DNA of 64,000 nucleotides, taken from contig JAIUOR010000060.1 of NCBI GenBank assembly GCA_020161795.1, forward strand, positions 62,001-126,000, given 5' to 3'. The translations under genes and the position numbers were made by a program. Below, in pieces: positions 37,603-46,821 of this stretch (position 1 is the stretch's first letter; each line of letters starts with the position of its first letter). A model generated the notes under the pieces. That model was given only the letters and a program-made list of their open reading frames with translations, was not told where the DNA came from and ran no database searches. Origin of the DNA: Actinomycetota bacterium (GTDB taxonomy: Bacteria > Actinomycetota > Actinomycetes > Propionibacteriales > Propionibacteriaceae).

Positions 37603-38853
37603 GTGACGACATCCTCCCCCTCCCTCGTTCCGGTGCGCCAAGGACGCCTGCTCCTGTGGGCGGGGCTCGCCATCGCGCTGACGGCGGTCAACCTGCGAAC
37701 GGCCGTGACGGGGTTCACTCCGCTCCTGGCGATCATCGGATCCGATCTCGGCTTCGGCGTGGCGCTGGCGGGCCTGCTCGGCACCGTGCCCGCGGCGTCC
37801 TTCGCCGTCTTCGGATTTCTCGCCCCGGTGGTGACGAGGAGGTTCGGGCTCGAGCGCACGGCCACGGTCGCCCTCGGTCTGACCGCTCTCTCACTGCTGG
37901 CGCGTGCCTTCTCTCCGACGCCCTTGGTGCTTGTGCTGTCGACCGTGCTGGCGCTGGCCGGCATCGGTGCCGCGAACGTCGTGATCGTTCCGTTGGTGAA
38001 GGCGTGGTTCGCCGATCGGCTGGCCCTGTGGACCTCGCTCTACCTGATTCTGATGCAGACCGGTCAGTTCATCGCCCCGCTCCTGGCGGTCCCGGTGGCC
38101 GAGGCGGCAACCTGGCGGCTCTCGGTGGGGATCTGGGTGGTGCCGGCCGCCGTGGCAGCCGTGGTCTGGCTCATCCTGGCGGTCAAGCTGCCTGCCGATC
38201 ACCATGCGCCGGCGGTGGCGACACCGGCCGGCGCGAGACCGCGGATCAGCCGGTCATCGACCGTCTGGGGCCTGGTGATTCTCTTCGGGATGATGTCGCT
38301 CTCCAACTACGGCATCGTCACCTGGGTGCCGGCCGTGCTCACCGACGCCGGCGGCAGCGCGACACTGGGCGGCACGATGGTCGCGCTCTACTCGGCATGG
38401 GGCATGGTCGCCGCCCTGGTGGTTCCGCAGCTGGCCACCCGCCTGGCGAACCCGTTCGTCGTGGTCGTCGTGTGCGCGATCGTCCTGGTCGCGGGCTACC
38501 TGGGTCTGGTCCTTTCCCCGCTCGACGGCACGTGGGCGTGGGTGTGTGCGCTGGGAATCGGGGTGAGCACCTTCCCGCTCTGCATGACACTCATCAACCG
38601 TCGAACCAGGAGCGCGCAGTCCGCCTCCGCCGTGTCGGGCTTGGTCCAGGGCATCGGCTACGGGCTGGCCGGCTTCGGCCCGATCGGCCTGGGCCTGCTG
38701 CGCGAGGCGACCGGATCATGGTCGATCCCGCTCCTGGTGCTGGCCGCGACCGCCGTTCCAGGGGTGATCGCCGGATGGTTCGCCTGCCGTCCTCGCTTCG
38801 TGGAGGACTCCGTGCCGACGATGTACGACACCGGCCAGCAGCCGCGGCCGTAG
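37603..38853 (+). CDS. MFS transporter, CynX/NimT-like
   Basis: A 416-residue transporter with about twelve hydrophobic segments. AVNLRTAVTGFTPLL and the loop FADRLALWTSLYLILMQTG place it near CynX/NimT (cyanate, nitroimidazole or small-anion transport). GTG 37603 is chosen for GGAG 7 nt upstream; an upstream ATG at 37564 would run through the candidate operator. Divergent from, and probably controlled by, the GntR regulator. Actual substrate unknown. Confidence 0.88.
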   Translation: MTTSSPSLVPVRQGRLLLWAGLAIALTAVNLRTAVTGFTPLLAIIGSDLGFGVALAGLLGTVPAASFAVFGFLAPVVTRRFGLERTATVALGLTALSLLARAFSPTPLVLVLSTVLALAGIGAANVVIVPLVKAWFADRLALWTSLYLILMQTGQFIAPLLAVPVAEAATWRLSVGIWVVPAAVAAVVWLILAVKLPADHHAPAVATPAGARPRISRSSTVWGLVILFGMMSLSNYGIVTWVPAVLTDAGGSATLGGTMVALYSAWGMVAALVVPQLATRLANPFVVVVVCAIVLVAGYLGLVLSPLDGTWAWVCALGIGVSTFPLCMTLINRRTRSAQSASAVSGLVQGIGYGLAGFGPIGLGLLREATGSWSIPLLVLAATAVPGVIAGWFACRPRFVEDSVPTMYDTGQQPRP

Positions 38854-38872
38854 GGCCGCGCCTGCGTTCGGC

Positions 38873-39427
38873 TCAGCGGACTTCTGGACGTGACGTGGTG
38901 TCGCCGATTCGGCGGATCATGCGGTGCATGGCCACACTGCCCCAGGATTCGCCGGTCGTGAAGTTCTCCGGCTCGTCCACGAAGCCGCGGTGACGGTAGA
39001 ACTGCTGCGCAGAGGCATTGCCGTCGATCAGCCAGAGGTAGAGGTCGCGGCCGTCGTCGATCGCGCTGAGGAGCGCCGAGCCCAGGCCCCGGCCCTGGAC
39101 CGCCGGGTGCAGGTACAGCCGGTCGAGGCAGCGCGAGGCGGGCGCGGGGGTGTAGCCCTCCTCGATCTCCCAGCCGCTGGGCGCGTCGACGATCGAGGCG
39201 ACCCCGACCACCCGGCCGTCCTGCCGGGCGATCAGCCGTCGCGAGCTGCCCGGGTCCGCGAAGGACGCGGCCAATCCGGCGACCCAGTCGGCACGGAACC
39301 CACGCTGCGCTTCGGCGAAGTCGGGCCGAACGATTCCCCGATAGGTGTGTGTCTGCTGTTCGACCACGAAGTCGAACCATGCGGATGCGTCGTCCGGCAC
39401 GGGCGGCTGGATGAGGGGAGCTGTCAC
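38873..39427 (-). CDS. GNAT-family N-acetyltransferase
   Basis: A 184-residue acetyl-CoA-dependent acetyltransferase. Motif A reads LDRLYLHPAVQGRGLGSALL (Q-x-x-G-x-G/A pattern), with YRHRGFVDEPEN near motif B. Substrate unknown. The GTG start both overlaps the HNH stop by 4 nt (GTGA) and lies 6 nt after TAGGAT (39434-39439), so it may be made both by coupling and from its own leaderless transcript. Confidence 0.9.
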   Translation of the reverse strand: MTAPLIQPPVPDDASAWFDFVVEQQTHTYRGIVRPDFAEAQRGFRADWVAGLAASFADPGSSRRLIARQDGRVVGVASIVDAPSGWEIEEGYTPAPASRCLDRLYLHPAVQGRGLGSALLSAIDDGRDLYLWLIDGNASAQQFYRHRGFVDEPENFTTGESWGSVAMHRMIRRIGDTTSRPEVR

Positions 39428-39777
39428 CCGAGCATCCTAGGTGCGGCCAGCGACCGCGCGATCTGGAGTTGCCGCACCAGGAACGAGGCCTCGTCCAGCT
39501 TCTTGCGGCGCATCCAGCTGGTCACCTCGGAGTTCCACTTGCTGGCGTTGCAGGACGCGCACGCGGGCACCACGTTCGTCAGCGTGTAGCGGCCGCCACG
39601 TGAGATCGGAAGCATGCAGTCCTTGGTGTAGGACGCGCCGGGCTCGCCGCAGTACGCGCAGCCTCCCCAGGCCGCGATCAGCGCCGACCATTGTTCGGCG
39701 GTCAGATCATGGGTCTGCTGAGCCATGCGGCGCTTCCGGCGCCGCGCGTACACCGCCGACCTGCTGCGCCTGGCCAT
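39424..39777 (-). CDS. HNH-type nuclease-like protein with altered His
   Basis: A 117-residue protein with a basic N-terminus and a zinc-ribbon-like CAYCGEPG and CASCNASK pair, enclosing CMLPISRGGRYTLTNVVPAC. In standard HNH enzymes the D-H of DHxxPxSxGG provides the catalytic His; here the position reads DCMLPISRGG, Cys in place of His, while the Asn and second metal site are kept. Activity may be altered or lost. ATG 39777 lies 7 nt after TACAGT (39785-39790). It heads a two-gene unit with the GNAT gene. Confidence 0.8.
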   Translation of the reverse strand: MARRSRSAVYARRRKRRMAQQTHDLTAEQWSALIAAWGGCAYCGEPGASYTKDCMLPISRGGRYTLTNVVPACASCNASKWNSEVTSWMRRKKLDEASFLVRQLQIARSLAAPRMLG

Positions 39778-39831
39778 GGCAGTGACTGTAGCCGGGAGGA
39801 TGCCTGCTGGTGACCGCATAGTCTCGAACCC

Positions 39832-40563
39832 GTGAGGGTGGAGTCGGTGTGGCGGGGCGTGCTGGTGCTGCTCGGCCTGGCGCTGGTGGGCAACGGTGTC
39901 TGGCTGACGATGACCGCCAACTTCAACGGCGGGGTCATGCTGCAGTTCGCGGTGGCGGCCGTCCTGCTGGGGTTCGGCCTGTGGCGGCGGCTGTCACGGT
40001 TGCGCTGGCTGACCATCCCCGCGATCGTCCTGGCGGCCGGATTCGGGCTGATTTCCGGCTTCCTGGCCGGCTATGGGCTGAACGACACCGCTTCCGACGC
40101 CGAGGACGCGCTGATCGTCCTGGGCGCGGCTGTGCACGGACGCGAAGTGTCGCCGTCCCTGGCGCAGCGACTCGAGGTCGCGATCGACTACCACCAGCGC
40201 AATCCGTCCGTGCTGATCGTGGTCACCGGCGGCAGGGGCCCGCAGGAGGACGTCCCCGAGGCCGCCGCGTCCCGCGACTACCTGTTGGCCCGCGGCGTTC
40301 CGGATGCCGCGATCGTCGTCGAAGACCGCTCGACCTCGACGCAGGAGAACTTCGCCTTCGCCAAGGGTCTGCTCGACGAGCGGCTGGGCGACGGCTACGG
40401 CATCGCCTTCGTCACCAACGAGTACCACGTCTGGCGGGCGGGCCGGCTGGCAGAGCAGACGGGGTTGGACGCCCGCCACCTGCACTCGGCGACGCGCTGG
40501 TACGTCTGGCCGTCCAGCTATCTGCGGGAGAGCGTCGCGGTGCTCGCGACGCTGATCGCCTGA
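39832..40563 (+). CDS. YdcF/SanA-family (DUF218) membrane protein
   Basis: A 243-residue protein with three N-terminal hydrophobic segments (about 8-90) and a DUF218 domain: ALIVLGAAVHGREVSPSLAQRLEVAI, VVTGGRGPQEDVPEAAASRDYL, EDRSTSTQENFAFAK and FVTNEYHVWRAGRLA. In enterobacteria such proteins (SanA, ElyC) affect the cell envelope; the enzyme reaction is unknown. GTG 39832 is 7 nt after TAGTCT (39819-39824). It diverges from the HNH gene over 54 bp. Confidence 0.88.
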   Translation: MRVESVWRGVLVLLGLALVGNGVWLTMTANFNGGVMLQFAVAAVLLGFGLWRRLSRLRWLTIPAIVLAAGFGLISGFLAGYGLNDTASDAEDALIVLGAAVHGREVSPSLAQRLEVAIDYHQRNPSVLIVVTGGRGPQEDVPEAAASRDYLLARGVPDAAIVVEDRSTSTQENFAFAKGLLDERLGDGYGIAFVTNEYHVWRAGRLAEQTGLDARHLHSATRWYVWPSSYLRESVAVLATLIA

Positions 40564-40583
40564 CGAACCCGCCGTGACCGTGG

Positions 40584-41633
40584 TCAGGCGAAGGTGATCT
40601 CGATCAGGTGCGGGGCGTACACCGAGGAGTCGATGAAGGTCATGTAGGTGACCTTCCCGCCCTCCCGGGCGAACTCGGGATGCTCCTTGCCGGCGTTGAA
40701 CAGCGACTCGGGCCGGGTCATGGCCGGGGAGAAGACGACCTCCGGTTCGCTCCAGGGGCCGGTGAGCGCCGGGGCGGTGCGGATCACGAGTTGGTTGTCC
40801 CGCCGATAGGTGGTCAGCGAGATGTAGCAGCCGAGGTAGGGATTCCAGGACGAGGACATCTCGTTCGGCACGTCGCTGAACAGGCAGGCGGTGGGCGTGA
40901 AGGTTGACGCCCACCGGGGCTCGACATCGGGATCGGCCAGCGTCGGCGCCGCCACGAGGTACTCGTAGGCCGAGAGATCCTCGATGTCGGCGGGACGGAC
41001 GCGCGCCAGGTACATGTCGCCTGCCGACTTCGAGGCGGGCTGGATCGACCCCCACAGGTACAGGTGATCCTCGTCCTGCTGCACCCAGACCCCGAAGCCG
41101 GGCTGGTCGCCCTTCCACCACTCGTAGCTGCCGTCGGGCGCGGGCAGACGCTCGAAGTCGTGGTCCGACCCGGCCCTGGCGACCCCCATGCCGTCGAGCT
41201 GGAAGGTCTCGAACACGTCCAGGGCAGGATCCATGGTGATCCGGTGGTAGTAGAGGTACAGCCGGCCGTTGACCTGGGCGCCGTGGATCGCCCAGAGCCG
41301 CTGCCTCGACTTGTGCTCAGGCGGGATGAACCCGATCAGCTGGCGCGCCCGCGCGCCGTCCGGGCCCGTGAGGTAGCGGAACTCACGCACCCCCTCCGAC
41401 AGATCCTGCAGCGGGACGATCGCCCCGGTGTTGGACAGCACCTCGGTCAGCTCGAAGCCCCGGATGGAGTCGAACGGGCCCTCGACGGTGTCGCCGAAGA
41501 TCCAGAAGCTGGTGCCGTCAGCGAGTTCCACCGAACTCACCGCGTCCTGCCCGGTGATGTCGACATCGTTGGCCATGAACTGAACGCCCAGATCCCGCAC
41601 CGCTGCGACCAGGGGACTCTTCGGCAGGGCCAT
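40584..41633 (-). CDS. DUF4185 beta-propeller protein
   Basis: A 349-residue protein with no signal peptide or membrane segment. Repeating blade-like strands and phrases such as SFWIFGDTVEGPF, YLYLWGSIQPASK, SSWNPYLGCYISLTTYRRD and GPWSEPEVVFSPA match DUF4185, a five-bladed propeller related to glycoside hydrolases and sialidases. A glycan substrate is plausible, supported by the divergent debranching-enzyme gene. GAGGAGG precedes the ATG by 7 nt. Its promoter lies within a 14-bp inverted repeat, so it is probably repressed. Confidence 0.8.
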   Translation of the reverse strand: MALPKSPLVAAVRDLGVQFMANDVDITGQDAVSSVELADGTSFWIFGDTVEGPFDSIRGFELTEVLSNTGAIVPLQDLSEGVREFRYLTGPDGARARQLIGFIPPEHKSRQRLWAIHGAQVNGRLYLYYHRITMDPALDVFETFQLDGMGVARAGSDHDFERLPAPDGSYEWWKGDQPGFGVWVQQDEDHLYLWGSIQPASKSAGDMYLARVRPADIEDLSAYEYLVAAPTLADPDVEPRWASTFTPTACLFSDVPNEMSSSWNPYLGCYISLTTYRRDNQLVIRTAPALTGPWSEPEVVFSPAMTRPESLFNAGKEHPEFAREGGKVTYMTFIDSSVYAPHLIEITFA

Positions 41634-41660
41634 GCTGCCACCTCCTCGTGGACGGTTGCA

Positions 41661-41693
41661 CGTCAGCGGAATCCTAGCGGGATTCCGCTGACG
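41661..41693. promoter_or_regulatory. Inverted repeat overlapping the DUF4185 promoter (candidate operator)
   Basis: Perfect 14-bp arms, CGTCAGCGGAATCC and GGATTCCGCTGACG, are separated by TAGCG. On the minus strand the -10-like hexamer TAGGAT (41671-41676) spans one arm and the loop. A protein bound here would block the DUF4185 promoter, and the site lies between this gene and the divergent pullulanase gene. Confidence 0.65.
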
Positions 41694-41864
41694 CCACCGG
41701 GCCGGTGGCGACCAGGCGGGGGATCGGACAGGTGGCGCGGAGGCGTGACTCGGGGACGGGATCCCTGGACGTGGGCCGCCGCGTACCCGAGGACGGTCCG
41801 TTCCGCCCCTCCCGACCCGCCCGCTTCCCACCGGTCGGCGACCGGGAGTGACAGAATCGGTCGG

Positions 41865-44477
41865 GTGAATTCGGCCGCTGGGGAACAGTTGCGCGGGCAT
41901 TGGCTGCGGCGTGACCTGATCGCCTGGCCGACGGAGCTGCCGCGGGAGCTGGATCCTGCCCAGCTGGATTGGGTGCTGCACTGGTCGATCGCCGAGCCGA
42001 TCGATCCGACCGAGGCCGAACCGGTGCCCTGGGGAACCGCCCTGCTCCGGATCGACCCGGAGGGCATCCCCGCCGACGTGGCGGTCACGGTGCCGCACCT
42101 GGCGGGGTACCTGGCATTGCGGGTGCCCGCAACGGTGCCCGTCGCGGAGGCACTGTGCGGCCAGCTGATGGTGAGCGCGCGACTGCCCTCCGGCCGACTC
42201 GTGACGGTGGGCTCGCTCCAGTTGCCGTGGGTGCTCGACCAGATGTATGCCGACGCGGCCGACGCCGTCCTCGGCGCGGAGTGGGTCGACGGCGCCCCGA
42301 TCCTGCGGGTGTGGGCGCCGACCGCGCAACGCGTCCGGTTGCTGCTGTGGCACGACGGTGACGACCTGCACGTTCCCGGACGGCCGCTGCCGATGACCCG
42401 GCGGGCGGACGGCGTGTGGGAGATCTCCGGCACCTCCGAGTGGGCCGGGCTGCGCTACCGCTACGAGGTGACGGTCTTCACCCCGCACCACGGCCGGGTG
42501 GTCTCCAATCAGGTCACCGACCCGTACTCGGTGGCGCTCACCGTCAACTCCACCCATTCGGTGCTGGCCGATCTCGACCACCCGGCCCTGATCCCGCCGG
42601 TCTGGGCCGCCACCCCCAGCCCGCCGCTGGCCCACCCGGTCGACCAGGTGATCTACGAGCTGCACGTCCGGGACTTCTCGGTCAGCGACAAGACGGTGCC
42701 GCCGCAGCTGCGGGGGAGCTTTCTCGCCTTCGACCGGGACTCGGCCGGAATGACGCACCTGCGCCGGCTCGCCGAGGCCGGGATGACCTCGGTTCAGCTG
42801 CTGCCGGTGTTCGACAACTCCGCCGTCGAGGAGCACCCGGGCCAGCGGACCCCACCTGAGGACGAGGTGCTGAAGACACTGCCGCCGGATTCCGCCGAGC
42901 AGCAGCGCTACATCGCCGCCCACCCGGAGGGCTACAACTGGGGTTACGATCCGTGGCACTTCCTGACCCCGGAAGGCTCCTATGCCTCCAGCATCGAATC
43001 CGCGGACGGCGCGGGCCGCACGCTCGAGTTCCGGACGGTCGTGGGCGCGCTGCACGCCGCGGGGCTGCGGGTCGTGCTCGACATGGTGTTCAACCACACC
43101 GCGAGCGCCGGCCAGGACACCAAGTCGGTGCTCGATCGGATCGTGCCGGGCTACTACCACCGGCTCACTCCCCGCGGCCAGGTGGAGAACTCCACCTGCT
43201 GCCCGAACGTGGCCACCGAGCACCTGATGGCGCAGAAGCTGATGGTGGACGCCTGCGTCTCGTGGGTCCGCCACTACCGGGTGGACGGCTACCGCTTCGA
43301 TCTGATGGGGCACCACAGCCGGGACAACCTGCTGGCGGTGCGGGCCGCGCTGGACGCGCTGACACTGGAACGGGACGGGGTGGACGGCCGCTCGGTCACC
43401 CTCTACGGCGAGGGCTGGAACTTCGGCGAGGTGGCCTTCAACGCCCGCTTCGTCCAGGCCAGCCAGGGCCAGCTCGGTGGCACCTCGATCGCCAGCTTCT
43501 CCGATCGGCTGCGCGACGCGGTGCGGGGCGGCGGGGCCTTCGACGACCCACGCACCCCGGGCTACGGCACCGGCCTGGCCGCCGGCGAGCCCTCCGACCG
43601 GCTGGCCGATGCGGTGGACGTGGTGCAGCTCGGCCTGGCCGGCACGTTGCGCGCGTACGTCCTCCGTTCGGCACGGACGGGCCAGCTCACCCGGGGCGAC
43701 CAGCTGCCCTATGCCGGCTGGGTGGCGGGCTACGCCGACGAGCCCGACGAGGTGATCAGCTACGTCGACGCCCACGACAACGAGACGCTGTTCGACGCGC
43801 TCACCCTGAAGCTGCCGCAGTCGACGCCGATGGCCGACCGGGTGCGGCTGAACACCCTCTGCCTGGCGTGCGCGACGCTGGGCCAGTCGCCGGTGATGTG
43901 GCACGCCGGCACGGACATGCTGCGATCGAAGAGCCTGGACCGGAACTCCTACGTCTCCGGCGACTGGTTCAACTACCTCGACTTCTCGATGAACGACAAC
44001 GGCTTCGGCGCCGGCCTGCCGCCCGAGCAGGACAACGGCCCGGTCTGGGCCATCCTGGCCCCGCTGCTGGCCGATCCCGCGTTGAAGCCCGGTCCGTCCG
44101 AGATCCGGCTGGCCCACGCGATGGCTCTCGACCTGCTGCGGCTGCGCGCCTCGACCCGGCTGTTCCGGCTGCGCAGCACGGCCGCGATCACCCAGGCGTT
44201 GCGCTTCCCGGTCTCCGGGACGTGGCAGCAGATACCCGGGGTGATCGTGATGGGGATCTCCGACGTGGCCGTCGAGCCCCGATGGCGCAGCCTGGTGACC
44301 GTGTTCAACCCCACCCCCCGTCCGGTCCGCCAGGGGGTTCCCTTCGCAACCGCCGGATTCGTGCTGCATCCCGTCCAGTCGGCGGGGGCGGACGAGGTGG
44401 TGCGCCAGGCGACCGCGGGGGAGTCGGAATTCGTCGTCCCCGCGCTCACCGTCGCCGTCTTCGTCGAACCCGCCTGA
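41865..44477 (+). CDS. pulA: Pullulanase-type alpha-1,6-glucan debranching enzyme (GH13)
   Basis: An 870-residue cytoplasmic debranching enzyme (no signal peptide) that cleaves alpha-1,6 branches in glycogen or limit dextrins. A carbohydrate-binding module fills the first 270 residues. The type I pullulanase motif YNWGYDP is at 357-363. GH13 regions are MVFNHT, VDGYRFDLMG (nucleophile Asp479), LYGEGWNF (acid Glu516) and DAHDNE (Asp638, His637). A DUF3372-like C-terminal barrel follows. GTG 41865 lies 7 nt after CAGAAT. It diverges from DUF4185, with tkt 98 bp downstream. Confidence 0.92.
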   Translation: MNSAAGEQLRGHWLRRDLIAWPTELPRELDPAQLDWVLHWSIAEPIDPTEAEPVPWGTALLRIDPEGIPADVAVTVPHLAGYLALRVPATVPVAEALCGQLMVSARLPSGRLVTVGSLQLPWVLDQMYADAADAVLGAEWVDGAPILRVWAPTAQRVRLLLWHDGDDLHVPGRPLPMTRRADGVWEISGTSEWAGLRYRYEVTVFTPHHGRVVSNQVTDPYSVALTVNSTHSVLADLDHPALIPPVWAATPSPPLAHPVDQVIYELHVRDFSVSDKTVPPQLRGSFLAFDRDSAGMTHLRRLAEAGMTSVQLLPVFDNSAVEEHPGQRTPPEDEVLKTLPPDSAEQQRYIAAHPEGYNWGYDPWHFLTPEGSYASSIESADGAGRTLEFRTVVGALHAAGLRVVLDMVFNHTASAGQDTKSVLDRIVPGYYHRLTPRGQVENSTCCPNVATEHLMAQKLMVDACVSWVRHYRVDGYRFDLMGHHSRDNLLAVRAALDALTLERDGVDGRSVTLYGEGWNFGEVAFNARFVQASQGQLGGTSIASFSDRLRDAVRGGGAFDDPRTPGYGTGLAAGEPSDRLADAVDVVQLGLAGTLRAYVLRSARTGQLTRGDQLPYAGWVAGYADEPDEVISYVDAHDNETLFDALTLKLPQSTPMADRVRLNTLCLACATLGQSPVMWHAGTDMLRSKSLDRNSYVSGDWFNYLDFSMNDNGFGAGLPPEQDNGPVWAILAPLLADPALKPGPSEIRLAHAMALDLLRLRASTRLFRLRSTAAITQALRFPVSGTWQQIPGVIVMGISDVAVEPRWRSLVTVFNPTPRPVRQGVPFATAGFVLHPVQSAGADEVVRQATAGESEFVVPALTVAVFVEPA

Positions 44478-44534
44478 CCGCCGGGGACGGTCCGGAATTG
44501 GCCATAGGCCACCCGGCGGATGAGGAGATGACGA

Positions 44535-44540
44535 TAGGGT
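44535..44540 (+). promoter_or_regulatory. -10 box of tkt
   Basis: TAGGGT about 35 bp before the tkt start fits a vegetative -10 box with a short leader containing GAAAGG as Shine-Dalgarno sequence, unlike most neighbours, which look leaderless. Confidence 0.45.
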
Positions 44541-44575
44541 GAGCGCGAATCTGCAACGCTTCTGAAAGGCCGACG

Positions 44576-46654
44576 ATGACCACTCCCCTCAGCTGGAATG
44601 ACCTCGACCAGCGTGCTGTCGACACCGCTCGGGTGTTGGCTGCGGACGCGGTGGAGAAGGTGGGCAACGGCCACCCGGGTACCGCTATCTCGCTGGCGCC
44701 GGTGGCGTACCTGCTGTACCAGAAGGTGATGAACGGCGATCCGGCCGATCCGACCTGGACCGGGCGCGACCGCTTCGTGTTGTCGGCGGGGCATTCCTCG
44801 CTCACCCAGTACACCCAGCTCTTCCTGGCCGGCTACGGGCTGGAGGCCGACGACATCGCGGCCCTGCGCACCGAGGGCTCGCTCACCCCGGGGCATCCCG
44901 AGTACGGCCACACCGCGGGCGTGGAGTGCACCACCGGCCCACTGGGTGCCGGTGTCGCCAACGCGGTCGGCTTCGCGATGGCCGCGCGCCGGGAGCGGGC
45001 GCTGCTGGAGCCGTCCGCGCAGCCGGGCTCCTCGATCTTCGACCACTACGTCTACTGCATCGCCGGTGACGGCTGCATGCAGGAAGGCGTCTCCGGGGAG
45101 GCCTCCTCGCTGGCCGGCGCGCAGAAGCTCGGCAACCTCGTCCTGATCTACGACGACAACCGGATCTCGATCGAGGGCGAGACCCAGATCGCGTTCACCG
45201 AGGACGTCGCGGCGCGCTACGAGGCCTACGGCTGGCATGTGCAGCACGTCGACTGGACGAACGGGATGACCTCCTATGAGGAGAATGTCCAGGCCCTCTA
45301 CGACGCGATCGAGGCCGCCAAGGCGGTCACCGACAAGCCGTCCTTCATCAAGCTCACCACCATCATCGGCTGGCCGCTGCCGACCAAGGCCGGCCACCAC
45401 TCCGTCCACGGCGCCAAGCTGGGGGCCGACGAGGTCGCCGCGCTGAAGACCGAGCTGGGCTTCGACCCGGCCGCGAACTTCGCCGTCGAGCCGGCCGTGC
45501 TGGAGCACACCCGTGCCAACGCCGCCGCCCGGGCCCAGGAGGCCAAGGCCGCCTGGGGCGAGCGCTTCGAGGCCTGGCAGGGCAACAATCCCGAAGGCGC
45601 AGAGCTCTACCGCCGGCTGCGCGCCCGCGAGCTGCCCGAGGGCTTCGAAGCGGCGCTGCCGGTCTTCCCGGTCGGCAAGAAGGCCACCCGCGCCGCCTCC
45701 GGTGACGTGCTGACCGCGCTGGCCGACGCCGTTCCCGAGCTGTGGGGCGGCTCAGCCGACCTGGCCGGCTCGAACAACACCACCATGAAGGGCCAGCCGT
45801 CCTTCCTGCCGCCGGAGCAGTCGAGCCACGACTTCGCCGGTGACTACAACGGCCGCACCCTGCACTTCGGCATCCGCGAGCACGCGATGGGCAACATCAT
45901 CAACGGCATCACGCTGTCGGGGCTGACCCGCGCCTACGGCGGCACCTTCCTGGTGTTCGCCGACTACATGCGGACGCCGGCCCGCCTGGCCGCGCTGTCG
46001 AAGATCCCCAGCATCTTCGTGTGGACCCACGATTCGGTGGGCGTCGGCGAGGACGGCCCCACCCATCAGCCGATCGAGCACGTCGCGACCCTGCGGGCTA
46101 TCCCCGGGCTGGACGTCGTCCGCCCGGCCGACGCCAACGAGACCGCGCAGGCGTGGGCACAGGCGCTGCGGCACACCGATCGTCCGACCGCGCTGATCCT
46201 GACCCGTCAGGACGTCCCGACCATCGAGCGTGGCGAGGGTGCTGCCGCGCCGGCCGAGCTGGTCGCCAAGGGCGGCTACACCCTGCTGGACGCCTCCAAC
46301 GGCGAGCCCGCGGTGGTGCTGCTGGCCACCGGCTCCGAGGTCTCGGTGGCCGTGGCCGCCCGCGAGCTTCTCGAGGCCGAGGGCATCGCCACCCGGGTGG
46401 TGTCCCTGCCGTGCCTGGAGTGGTTCGCCGAGCAGCCGGCCGAGTACCGCGCCCAGGTCATCCCGGCCGGTGCCGCCAAGGTCTCGGTCGAGGCCGGTGT
46501 GGCGATGGGCTGGCGCGAACTGGTGGGCGATGCCGGCGAGATCGTCTCGGTCGAGCACTTCGGTGAGTCCGCCTCCGGCGGGCTGTTGCTGGCCAAGTAC
46601 GGCTTCACTGCCGAGAACGTGGCCGCCAAGGCCAAGTTGGCGCTCTCCCGGTAG
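44576..46654 (+). CDS. tkt: Transketolase
   Basis: Thiamine diphosphate enzyme of 692 residues that moves two-carbon units between sugars in the pentose phosphate pathway. The TPP motif is GDGCMQEGVSGEASSLAGAQKLGNLVLIYDDN, the N-terminal site ADAVEKVGNGHPGTAIS, and HDSVGVGEDGPTHQPIEH the pyrimidine-domain site. ATG is preceded by GAAAGG at about 7 nt. In actinobacteria tkt often heads a tal-zwf-opcA operon; here it stands alone, so it is the general copy only as far as this window shows. Confidence 0.96.
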   Translation: MTTPLSWNDLDQRAVDTARVLAADAVEKVGNGHPGTAISLAPVAYLLYQKVMNGDPADPTWTGRDRFVLSAGHSSLTQYTQLFLAGYGLEADDIAALRTEGSLTPGHPEYGHTAGVECTTGPLGAGVANAVGFAMAARRERALLEPSAQPGSSIFDHYVYCIAGDGCMQEGVSGEASSLAGAQKLGNLVLIYDDNRISIEGETQIAFTEDVAARYEAYGWHVQHVDWTNGMTSYEENVQALYDAIEAAKAVTDKPSFIKLTTIIGWPLPTKAGHHSVHGAKLGADEVAALKTELGFDPAANFAVEPAVLEHTRANAAARAQEAKAAWGERFEAWQGNNPEGAELYRRLRARELPEGFEAALPVFPVGKKATRAASGDVLTALADAVPELWGGSADLAGSNNTTMKGQPSFLPPEQSSHDFAGDYNGRTLHFGIREHAMGNIINGITLSGLTRAYGGTFLVFADYMRTPARLAALSKIPSIFVWTHDSVGVGEDGPTHQPIEHVATLRAIPGLDVVRPADANETAQAWAQALRHTDRPTALILTRQDVPTIERGEGAAAPAELVAKGGYTLLDASNGEPAVVLLATGSEVSVAVAARELLEAEGIATRVVSLPCLEWFAEQPAEYRAQVIPAGAAKVSVEAGVAMGWRELVGDAGEIVSVEHFGESASGGLLLAKYGFTAENVAAKAKLALSR

Positions 46655-46674
46655 CCCGACACCGAGGAACTATC

Positions 46675-46730
46675 TGCCAGATACTCGTCCTGCATGACGC
46701 CCATACGTCGCGGAGGGCGAGTATTTGGCA
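46675..46730. terminator. Imperfect long hairpin after tkt
   Basis: TGCCAGATACTCG (46675-46687) pairs with CGAGTATTTGGCA (46718-46730), 12 of 13 bases, around a 30-nt loop that itself contains an inner CGCCC/GGGCG stem. The region is more AT-rich than its surroundings. It begins 20 bp after the tkt stop and may end transcription or act in RNA processing. Confidence 0.5.
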
Positions 46731-46821
46731 ATTACTGCACGCGGCTCCGGTGGGCGGCCGTGGAGGCGTCCAGTGGACGGCGGGGGAGAGACCTGCCGGC
46801 CGCCCCCGATAGCCTCGACGG

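Noticed and set aside
44576..46654. Transketolase as part of the kinase operon (apulose-type pathway)
   Set aside because: It is 6 kb away, full-length, separately promoted and looks like the general pentose-phosphate enzyme.
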